From Circinella minor (Eukaryota; Mucoromycota; Mucoromycetes; Mucorales; Lichtheimiaceae): a DNA stretch of 22,948 nt. The notes under the pieces were generated by a model. It did not search any database. It was not told the origin of the DNA and saw only the letters and a list, made by a program, of their open reading frames with translations. The DNA lies in assembly GCA_016758965.1 (NCBI GenBank), contig JAEPRB010000427.1, positions 1-22,948 on the forward strand, given 5' to 3'. Position numbers and translations under genes: made by a program. Of the stretch, positions 11,321 to 20,023 are shown piece by piece; positions within the stretch are counted from its first letter, which is position 1, and each line of letters starts with the position of its first letter.

Positions 11321-12718
11321 CTTACTGTGTTAATAAGGAAACTTATTTCAATGGACATGAACGCAATGATGTTATAGAATATCGGCAAGAATGGGCTGCT
11401 AAAATGGTTGAATATAGCCATTTTATGGAAATTTATGATGAAGATGATGTCAGTAAGGTTTTGCAACCTAACTTGTTAGAAGGGCAAAAAAAGATTGTCA
11501 TGGTCACACATGATGAATCTACGTTTTATTCCAATGATTGCAAAACCAACCTATGGCTCTACGAGGGAGAAAACCCTATTCGAAAAAAATCTCCTGGTGG
11601 TTCAATCATGGTTAGTGAATTTCAATGCCCATGTCACGGCACAATGCGCATTCAGGGGTGAAAATCATACACCTTTTTTCATGCTGGTACCAACCGTGAT
11701 GGTTATTGGACTTCAAAAGATATGGTGAAGCAGCTAAAGGATAATGCTATACCATTATTTGAAAATCTCCATCCTGGTTGTTAAGCACTATTTCTCTTTG
11801 ATCAGTCAAGCAACCACAATGCTTATGCACCTAGTGCCAAAATTGCAAGTCGCTTTGGTTTGAAAGATAAAATTCTTAAGTCTGTTGATGAACGTGTAAT
11901 TTTACCTGGCAAATATATCGGTACTGATGGGGAACAGCATATCCAAAACTTTTATACCTTAGAAGTAAACAAAAGGGAAACAAAAAAAGGTTTAAAAGAG
12001 GAACGCATATGGAAATTGAAAGGATTAAGAACAATCTTGGAAGAATGTGGCCTTGGACAATGGGAGGAATTTGAAGCTAAGAAGAAGCATTGGAAAACCA
12101 ACTGTGGCGAACAAGCTAATTCTGACCACACCTGCTGCCCATCCCATATGCTTGCTGCTCAACCTGATTTTGTTGCTCAAAAGACTGCATTGCATGAAGC
12201 TGTCAATAAAGCTGGCCACTTATTTGTACTTTATCCAAAATATCATTGTGAAACAAATTAGATTGAAAGGTATTGGGGATCTGCTAAGCACATTGCTAGA
12301 AAAGAATGCAACTATATATATAAAGCTTTAAGTGATAATTCAGATAGATTCCTTGATCAAGTATCCCCTCCTAGCTCGCCACCTCTAGAGATCCACCACT
12401 ATTACAACTGCTGCTGGCGCTATATTCATGTATATAATGATATGTATAATGTAACCAAAGCGTTTAAACTTATTGAAAAATTTACATCATGAAGATACCA
12501 TTCTCATTGTAGAATTGGCAAAAATGACTAGATTCCTTCATCCTCTCCCTCTATTCTTTTTCTTTTTCTTTTTATTTCTCTCATTTTTTATAAAATATAC
12601 ATATATACAATAATAAATTTATAGACTTGCCCATATTTAGTAAATCTTGCCAGTCTCATTCGTGGCAATATTATTACCCGTCGGTATTTGAAAATATCTC
12701 AATTTTCGAATAATGACA

Positions 12719-12738
12719 GTTTAAGTCAGAATGCACCT
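12719..12738 (-). repeat. Right terminal inverted repeat of the mariner-like element
   Basis: Exact reverse complement of 9749-9768, followed by TA (12739-12740). Confidence 0.92.
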
Positions 12739-12740
12739 TA

Positions 12741-12880
12741 TACTCCTTTTTTTTATTTTCAATTTTATCTATTAGCATTTCTTCTTCAAAATATTTATTC
12801 ATAATTTCTTGCATAATATCTTTAATTGATTTTTCTATAGATGATTTACATATAAGTATTTCCTTAATAAAAATAACCAT
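12741..12880 (-). pseudogene. N-terminal half of the small zinc-binding ORF
   Basis: ATG at 12880-12878 opens a helical, charged stretch (MVIFIKEILICKSSIEKS, then MQEIMNKYFEEEMLIDKIEN) that runs into an A8 run and then directly into the transposon TIR. The likely continuation is at 9746-9522. The N-terminal part may form a coiled coil. The protein is not recognised. Confidence 0.5.
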
Positions 12881-13306
12881 ATTGATTTTTGCTTTTCAAT
12901 CTTAACTTTTAATTAATATAAAAATTCAATTTTTATTTTATTTTATAGTTGACAAAAATTTTCTTCGTTTCTACTTTTCTCTGAGTTTTAAAATTAGCTA
13001 CCAGCCTCCTGCCCTATCTAATCAGGCCACTAGTTTATATTGATAATACCGGCCTGGGTACCATGTCCTTGGTGGGACAGAATTAAATTATCTGAAATTT
13101 TAAATTGCCATGTGACATGGCTTCCTTTGGAAGCTATGTCAGGAAGCGGCATTATTTTATAATACTAAATTAGTTTATGATTTGATGTCAAAGGATAATA
13201 TACATATTTTTTATTAAGATATATATCTATATATATAGAAAATAGGTTCTGTATCTCTGATAATAGCTTATTTATAATGATATTTTATGGTCTACTAATG
13301 TATACT
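12881..13306. other. Non-coding spacer with repeat copy 2 and hairpins
   Basis: This holds the second copy of the 26-bp repeat (13024-13049) and a group of short inverted repeats at 13068-13140. The strongest is GACATGGCTTCC, then TTT, then GGAAGCTATGTC at 13114-13140: 12-bp arms with one mismatch. No gene is supported. Confidence 0.6.
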
Positions 13307-13831
13307 TTAATTTTTGCGCCCATGATATTTTGGTAGATGAACATTAGAAATAATAAATAAAGGACCATCAGATGACGGACTTGATGGTTGGATTCCATGA
13401 GAGGAGGTTGGTTGTGGAGATGCTACTTGATTCGATGTTTGTATATTAGTAATATTATCTCGAGCGTACGGTAAAGAGCCAGTAGCAGTAATAGTGGATT
13501 GTGTAGTGGAAGGATAATATATCTGATGAGTAGTATCAGGCAATGATATAGCATGATTTGTGTTCCAGGAGACAAGAGGGCATGTAATAGATTGTTTTAT
13601 AATAGATGATGACGATGATAATAATAAAGACATATTTGAGTTTGTTAAAAAACTTCCATGTTGAGTAGTTGGATCTGGTTGTAGAGGATATGATGTTAAT
13701 GGTTGTATAGCTGACATTTGCAAATTCGATGGGGATGATAATCTGTTTGAATCAGAAGTATTTGTCAATGTTGGTTGAGAAGCTATGTAAAGAGAAGGAA
13801 ATGGTTGAACAGTCATGTTTTCATATCGAGG
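13307..13831 (-). pseudogene. Ser/Thr/Pro/Gln-rich ORF cut at its upstream side by the pogo element
   Basis: An open minus-strand frame of about 175 codons (ATG at 13816-13814 for 169 aa) is rich in Ser, Thr, Pro, Gln and Asn. It ends PLFIISNVHLPKYHGRKN before a TAA at 13307. The final segment faintly recalls the start of a retrotransposon Gag core, but this is a weak impression. The pogo terminal repeat begins at 13834, so any upstream coding part has been separated to beyond 22015. I cannot assign a function. Confidence 0.35.
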
Positions 13832-13833
13832 TA

Positions 13834-13855
13834 CAGTCGAACCCCGCTTTTTGCA
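13834..13855 (+). repeat. Left TIR of the pogo element, with adjoining palindrome
   Basis: 22 bp matching the right end with one mismatch. The inner part (CCCCGCTTTTTGCA) pairs with TGCAAAAAGCAGGGG at about 13882-13896, so the left end can fold as a hairpin. Confidence 0.88.
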
Positions 13856-14133
13856 TAGGTGGGATTTAGCCCAAGAGGCGTGCAAAAAGCAGGGGTATGA
13901 AAAAATCAGGGGTGACACAAAAAGGAAAATAGAATACCCACTAAGCTGTCAACTATCACTGATACAGTAAATGCACTTAAACAAAAGAGCAGCAAATAAA
14001 GGCTATTAATATATTTCTCAACTGAGATAATAATGTTTTCTTTAGTTTTCTTTCTCTTTTTAACTTTTTATTAATAATGTCTTTAAAACGCAAATCTGAA
14101 TATCAAAAAGTTCCTATCAGTGTACAGGAGCAT

Positions 14134-14136
14134 ATT
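14134..14136. repeat. ATT target-site duplication, left, of the CACTA element
   Basis: ATT directly precedes CACCATGGG; the second ATT is at 20024-20026. CACTA elements make 3-bp duplications. Confidence 0.9.
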
Positions 14137-14187
14137 CACCATGGGAAATATTCGCGAGGTCCGCGAGGTTCGCAAGGTTCGCGAGGG
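14137..14187 (+). repeat. Left TIR of the CACTA element with tandem 9-bp units
   Basis: CACCATGGGAAATATT is followed by four tandem units of the type CGCGAGGTT. It matches the right end at about 45 of 51 positions, mostly differing by transitions. Confidence 0.9.
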
Positions 14188-14330
14188 CTAGTGTAACAAA
14201 TATGAAGAAAATAATTTTTATTTGGAAGTTGAATAAATTATAATCCCGAGATCCACGAGGTTCATGAGGTTCGCGAGGGATATGTGTAATAATTATGAAG
14301 AAAATATTTTTTATTTGGAAATTCATGAAA
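14188..14330. repeat. Left subterminal region with a duplicated TIR-derived block
   Basis: The block 14250-14325 (three more GAGGTTC-type units, then ATATGAAG/TATGAAG, AAAATA and TTTATTTGGAA) repeats the block 14152-14222 in the same orientation. It gives seven or so potential binding units at the left end, as in subterminal TnpA sites of plant CACTA elements. Confidence 0.7.
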
Positions 14331-14482
14331 CGTTGAATTTAAACTAATAGTATATATAATGATAAAAATAGAAGTTGAAAAAAAATAAATAAAAGGAGAG
14401 AAATAAAATATAAAAGAAAAAAAGACCAGCTTTTGAAAAGAATGAATATAGTAAAAATACAAAAAATAAAAATTTCAAAGTT

Positions 14483-17400
14483 TTAAACATTGCGAATGTT
14501 TCCAAGAGTGATATCGCCAGGTATCATGTCTGGATATATAACATAATAGTGACCGGGATGAAGAGAGGATTTTATGAGACCTGCATACCCTAAAATATTT
14601 TCACAGCCAGTCACAATGAACTTGTCACTTTCACTAGTGTTTGTGTTTGTTCTGTGACCATATGGCGTTCCATATTTTGTGCGCACTCCTAACCCATACT
14701 TGGTCATCTGGAGATTACCATACAGCTTCACCAAGCATAGCTGGCGTTCATTGCCTATAAAAAAATCAAAAAGTGAGTATATTGTTAATATAATATATTG
14801 TATAGTTTGTATATTACAGGTGAAAATGTACCTTGGTAAGAATGTGTGAAGAATAAGATCAGCTCACCAAAATAGAAGGCAGTACTGTTACTACGTCCTC
14901 TGGTTGGAAGTCTTAGCTTCACCAATGTATCCAGTTTATGCGCCATACCAGGATATTCTTTACACCTGAAGACAGTGTCTGTTTTAAATAGCCATTTTCC
15001 AACTCGAATCCGGGTATCCAACGTACTAGTAAGCACTCGACTATCGTTAAATTGGTTGTGCCAATATTTTTGAAGGTAGCGGAACAGGTTATACTTGTTG
15101 GAATACATGTCTAGCATGGCATAGTGCCAATCCCACAGCTCAAGTTCTTGATTGCCATTTGGAATCGTATATTGGTCATTCCCGTCTTCCTCTTCCTCTT
15201 CTTCTACTTCCTCTACTTCCTCTACAACTTCTTCTTCAACATACATACAATGATAGGCACGGGTGATTAGATGGCGTTTGATGATATTGGCGGCATTGGA
15301 CCAAGGAAGAACACGTTGCTTGATGTGTTTTTTAAAGAAGCCTTTACAAACATTGGAACATTGGTAAGTATATGTTTATATGTTAAAATAAAATATATGT
15401 TTGTTAATAAGGTGTTAACGTACCAATTGCACGTTCAGCAGAACGTGTGCTATAACTTTGTAGTAGACCCAGTTTCAAACATATGTCATGTATATGGCGA
15501 AGATAATGGAAATTGACATTATACATGTTGGTGCTGACTCTATCCTTCATATGGAGATGCCAAGTATAGAGATTTCTATAGTAGTGGTTCAATTGTTAGT
15601 TATAGATAGGCTTAGATAGTTTGATTATTATAGACTTATGTGTTGATCTTCGCAAGATCATCCTGGTCAATATTCCATTGGAGAGCGAGTAGACATCCGA
15701 TCACAAGGGACATTATAGCATCCACTTGCTCAGCCGAAGACGTGTATTCTTCTACAAGCCGTTCGAATACCAAAGTGGGGACCACTGCTTGCAAGAACAT
15801 GATCCAATCAACAGATCGCATTAGCCCAGCTTTCTTGTACACATCTAAATGTATGAGTGGTATGTTAATATTTATATAAATAAATACGTTTTCATCATAA
15901 ACTATGTTCATTAATTACCTCTAAAGCTTCCTTCAAATATAGCAGATGGTATTGTTGCAGATAATTCAGTTATAGCACTCCCGATAGCTGAACATGTTTG
16001 CTTGGGTAGTAGGATGGTCGTGTTAATATCAGTAGCAAAATCACCAGATACCATTTGCCATATTCTCTTCATAACATTTGCACCTATAAGATGGAGCTCA
16101 TCCAGTCCAAAGAAGGAATAACCATGGAACGACTTCAGTTGGGCAAAATCTGTGGCCTTACTAATACCAAATTCCTATTTTTTTGTTCAAAAATATGATC
16201 AATTATAATTATCCGTAACCGGATATTAAGAAAGTAAGTAATCAAAAAACAAATAATCATCTTTATGTATCATTTTACTGTATTATGTTAAGCTTACATT
16301 CTCATACCCTTTAAATTCTTCATCCGTTCTTGAAGTAGACATTACGATTGTTCCAGTATAGTATCCACCATACCCTCGACCTACGGGACTAATTTCTCGG
16401 ACTGTAGCTATTCGGCATTGGCGGCAACCATATGACGACATACAACCTGAGTGATGAATCAACTCTTGAACGCTGATGATATCACCTGACACAAGTAAGC
16501 AATGTACTTTGACATTGATTGGCCTGCCTGCACAATCAACTATCATTCCAGCATCCTCAAGAACACGCAACTCATTTATCAACGGGCGAAGAAAACTGTA
16601 AATATTACCAGTATGGTCTGCAGGTATGATGGCGACTTATATCATGTTTTGCGCCTTGTATCTATTTAATGGTAATAAAATATCAGGTAGGTAATTGTGA
16701 AAGAGTATAAAAATAACAGTATATACTTGAATATAAAAAATAATAGTAGATACTTGCCTTTCAAGTGGAGGGAGCGACAGAAAAACCAAGTGAACAATTG
16801 TTAAGCGGGAATTTCCTCCTTTGAATAGAGTAAACCCATCCACAAACAAGGATACGGCAAGATCAATATCAGTAGGTGACTGGTTTGGGAAAAGAGTTGT
16901 TTTGAGTTTTTGATAAATGGAGCCGTCAAATATATCAGTTAACATTCCTGGGTCAGCTTTGTAGTTTATTTTTTCATATATAGATTCACGAATATCGGTA
17001 TTTGCAATAAACATTGCCAATTGCCTTGATAGTAGCAAATAGGACATGGTTTCGATCGGGTTTCCATTTTGTTTGAATTGCGAAGCATTACACTTGCAAG
17101 GATCCATTGAGTTCACGGGGAAAAGTCGACAATGTTTAGGGCATATACGATACTTAGTCTCCTTAACATTGAACATGCGTTCGAGGCGTGCCTCGCTCTT
17201 GGCTGATGAATATAAAGGTACATTTTCTGAAACTCCCATTAATAAAAATAAAGTAGATCATATTTATATAGATAAATATAATGAAATTTGTACTTACCAA
17301 AACCTTCTTTCATAATCCACTTATTCAACATTGCAAGTAAAGTAACATAGGCTTCACGGCTGATGTTAAATTGCTGGATCCATGAATACAACTCGTAGCT

Positions 17401-18031
17401 CTTTTGCTCATGCTTTGGGAGATCGGTAAAAGGATACACGTTTTCGACAATGGGGACATTCGTAGGCAACGGAGGTTCTTTATCCCAAGGGTCAACATAT
17501 TCGTTCATAGACTCCTAATCTTCAATACCATCACTTACTTAATGAAGATCGGATGGTCCCAGTTCATTATCATCATCATCCATGTAATTGTCATCAGTCA
17601 TGTTATCATTATTTTTATCAACGTCTGTTCTTTGTTCATACTCTTGAACACCATTACTGCTATCACCAAAATCAAAATCGTTAAAGTTGCCTTCGAATGA
17701 ACCAATTGATCCATGAACTTGTTCAGTATTATAATCCATTGAAAAATCCTCAGAACCAGATACAATGAATGGATTGACTGTGGTAGTGGCAGGTGCTTTG
17801 GGCAAAACTTCAGGATCAATGACGTTATTTCTTGACAGAGCTCGGAAAGCATTAGGATCTGATATTAATTAAAGGTAAGACAATGTTTAGAATTTTTTCA
17901 GTACTAATTGATTTTGGCGTTTTTATAAGTAGGAATAATATATTACCACAAGTACTATAATGTTGTTGGAACACTGTTTTTTTCCAATACAATTTGCATT
18001 TATCGCAACGAATAAGGATAGCTCTGGGCAT
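14483..18031 (-). pseudogene. CACTA transposase, tnp2 family, about 9 exons with in-frame stops
   Basis: Proposed exons (minus): 18031-17947, 17858-17298, 17232-16758, 16661-16298, 16174-15919, then about 15850-15636, about 15592-15420, 15341-14832 and 14754-14483. The N-terminus MPRAILIRCDKCKLYW...HYSTC is a CCHC finger. Next come RICPKHCRLFP...CKC, VDGFTLFKGGNS (first Asp), SLPPLER, CLLVSGDIISVQELIHHSGC (second Asp) with CRQC, and DELHLIGANVMKRIW, the tnp2 landmarks. An acidic Glu run sits near 15190, and the tail ends GNIRNV. In-frame stops are TAA 17541, TAG 17517, TAA 16639, plus an unresolved break at 15638. The third intron appears to be GC-AG (AAAG then GCAAGT). It would cut at the CACTA ends in the nucleus. 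Confidence 0.82.
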
Positions 18032-18225
18032 GATATGGTGGTAAAGTAAAGAATAAAATTATTAAACTATTTTTCAAAAAGCAATTCTCACTGAACATCT
18101 TTTTATACTCCTTTATATCCTGTGCTTGACGATTTTGTAACTACGCTCTGTGCAACATTTATGTGACGACCTGGATTAAATTTTTTTCTTTTGTTTAATC
18201 TTTTTCAACTAATTCGCAATTCACA
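18032..18225. promoter_or_regulatory. Bidirectional promoter region of the CACTA element
   Basis: 194 bp separate the two divergent start codons (18031 and 18226). A TATA-like TTTATACTCCTTTATATCC stretch is at about 18100-18120, and a pyrimidine-rich tract precedes the rightward ATG. It must carry both promoters. No binding motif could be named. Confidence 0.6.
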
Positions 18226-19205
18226 ATGAACGCACAACAACAATCTCACTAACAACAACGACCTTCCCAAGAACAACAACCTCTTCAACAACCTCCCTAA
18301 CAACAACCTCTTCAACAACAACCTCTCCAACAACCTCTCCAACAACCTCTCCAACAACCTTTTCCTCAACAGCCGCAGCAATACCTCTAGCCACAGCAAG
18401 CATCCTATCAATCAGCATATCCGCAGTATGCTCCTCCTCCACCTGATTGGTATGGATTCATGCAAGAAATGAGCAGCTGGATGACTAACCTTGATAATAA
18501 GGTGACGCGCATTGAGTCATCTGTTGCACGCATCGAAGCAGAACAGTCTGCGCAAAACCTAGTTGTTACGCAGCAACAACAACACCATCTACAACAGCGT
18601 TTTGTGCAGGAGGACCCCTTGTTGGACGTTTCCCAGGACGACGAACTTTATAAACGACTTGCTGATTATCGAATTCCTGCGGCGGGCATAATCCGCAAGC
18701 CAGATGTCAGTAAAATTACACAAGGCCACGTCAGAAAGCATTTCATCGGCGAGGTCTTGCAGCTGACCGGTTCAAACGAAGAAGCCATGATGGACTCGAT
18801 GATTAAGATGACAGAAGTTTTCCGCGACAGACTTCTGGCCGTTTGGGATGCCCGTCCCAACAAGAAAAATATCACGTTCCGTGGGTTCACTGAAGCGGCC
18901 AGAGATAAGTTGGCGACGGATATCTCTGTCTTCTTAAAGCATTGTTTAGATGACATCCCAATTGACATGTGTGAGAAAAATTGGGTGTCACTCTATTTGG
19001 TATATCATCTTTTTGAGAAGTACATTAGTACTTCTCAAAGGTATGTAGTGGAAAATATATATATATATAAATATAAGTATAGCTTAACAAGAATATTGAC
19101 GATTTACACTAAATTTATTATAGAGATAAAAGACGCGCCCCTACATGCACGGTGTCCATGTATTCAGGGTATGTTTCAATAACTAATGGGCAATAAATTA
19201 AATAC

Positions 19206-19238
<33 letters not shown>

Positions 19239-19788
19239 TCTCACAAGTTTTTTTCTTTTTTAATATTATAGAAGCTACATGGATACAGCGAGTGAGGGTG
19301 GATCCGCCATCATGCCTTTGTAAGTTAAATGTGCATGGTTGATAAATAAACTGTATTAATAATATTATTATTTTTTTATATTTAATATTAGGACTTTTTT
19401 TAATGATGAAGATGAAGATGACACCAGCACAGCAGCAAACGTCAGGTAAGCAAAATAACAATTTGGATTACTCATTTTATTCCATGAACTCTGATCATAA
19501 TCTTTATATAGTTTGTCTGCTGCTGCGACTACGTCAAGAACCCCCACCACCATCTCCCAAGACCATCACCCTCCTTCGTTTTCCATTCCGTCCTCCTCTG
19601 TCACTTCTGCTCCTTCCGCCTCTGCCACTCCTTCCACCTCAGATCCGGTTATCCTTATGCAGGATAATCGGTATCCCAAGCGACTACAAGGGAACTCTGG
19701 TCTTTCCCCTTCTCCCTCCTCCACCACATCTTCTTCAAAACGGCAAAGAAGTAAAACAAATGCCGTTGTTCTGACAAATTGTCGGTAA
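18226..19788 (+). pseudogene. CACTA accessory protein (TnpA-like position), polyQ/coiled-coil, 5 exons, family unknown
   Basis: Exons 18226-19040, 19124-19168, 19272-19319, 19392-19445 and 19512-19788 join in phase with GT-AG introns (413 codons, TAA at 19786). The first 75 codons are Gln/Pro-rich with tandem PLQQ units. Then comes a short coiled coil (LDNKVTRIESSVARIEAEQ). About residues 130-270 form a compact, probably helical region (YKRLADYRIPAAGIIRKPD, FIGEVLQLTGSNEEAM, FLKHCLDDIPIDMCEKNW). The C-terminus is Ser/Thr/Pro-rich with a basic KRQRSK patch. In-frame TAA 18250, TAA 18298 and TAG 18388 all fall where the repeat expects Gln. ATG 18460 would give a version without them. I do not recognise the family. 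Its position suggests a partner of the tnp2 protein, perhaps binding the terminal repeats. Confidence 0.7.
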
Positions 19789-19972
19789 AAAAAAAAAAAA
19801 ATTCTTTTTTTTAAATATACTATTTGTATTATTGACAGTATTAGATGTTTATTTGGATTGTATTATTGGTTATAGAAGTGATTGTGATATAAATAGACTA
19901 ATACTTCATTGGGTTACGTTTGGGAGTACAAATGTCTAAATTAAGATGATTGCTGCACTGAGTTGTAATTCT
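19789..19972. other. Right subterminal part of the CACTA element
   Basis: Starts with an A run after the stop codon, then AT-rich sequence up to the right TIR. No gene. Unlike the left end, no duplicated repeat block is seen. Confidence 0.7.
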
Positions 19973-20023
19973 ATCCCGCGAACCTCGCGAACCTCGTGAA
20001 CCTCACGAAAATTTCCCATAGTG
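19973..20023 (-). repeat. Right TIR of the CACTA element
   Basis: Read inward it is CACTATGGGAAATTTT followed by CGTGAGGTT, CACGAGGTT, CGCGAGGTT and CGCGGG. It keeps the canonical CACTA start that the left end has lost. ATT follows at 20024-20026. Confidence 0.92.

Larger units (their letters stand above)
10003..12531 (+). pseudogene. Mariner/IS630-like DDE transposase, broken by stops and a solo LTR
   Basis: Part one (10003 to about 10888) is N-terminal, with a basic region and GSMEITAFF. After the LTR, from about 11321, the read continues ETYFNGHERNDVIEYR, then VTHDESTFYSND (first Asp, 11512), ALFLFDQSSNHNAYAP (second Asp, 11800) and IERYWGSAKHIAR (Glu, 12265). About 155 residues separate the second Asp and the Glu, far more than the 34 of classic mariner. 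The insertion is Cys-rich (CCPSHMLAAQPDF), as in a fungal clade of DDE endonucleases. In-frame stops are TGA 11659, TAA 11782, TAG 12259 and TGA 12490. The probable natural end is TAG 12529. One extra G near 10876 puts the first part one base out of phase. The true N-terminus may lie in an upstream exon. Confidence 0.8.
9749..12738 (+). mobile_element. Tc1/mariner/IS630-like DNA transposon, 2,990 bp, disabled
   Basis: The ends are perfect 20-bp inverted repeats, AGGTGCATTCTGACTTAAAC at 9749-9768 and its complement at 12719-12738, each bordered by TA. Inside is one plus-strand transposase gene with a DDE-type core. The copy carries several stop codons, a one-base frame change and a solo LTR, so it cannot produce its own transposase. 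It sits in a small zinc-binding ORF. Confidence 0.9.
14137..20023. mobile_element. CACTA (EnSpm) transposon, 5,887 bp, two divergent genes
   Basis: The right end read inward begins CACTATGGGAAA, and the left end begins CACCATGGGAAA. About 51 bp of inverted repeat at each end hold tandem CGCGAGGTT-like units. Both sides carry the ATT duplication. Inside are a leftward tnp2-type transposase and a rightward unrecognised gene with a shared central promoter. Removing the element and one ATT restores the pogo transposase frame exactly, which fixes both boundaries to the base. Confidence 0.93.

Noticed and set aside
17515..17541. A 24-nt GT...AG stretch between the TAA and TAG stops of the tnp2 gene could be an intron.
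   Set aside because: It is too short for a fungal intron and removing it still leaves the TAA in frame; two nonsense codons explain it better.
18205..18442. Leu/Val-rich minus-strand ORFs opposite the CACTA partner gene.
   Set aside because: They are shadows of the Gln/Pro repeat on the other strand.
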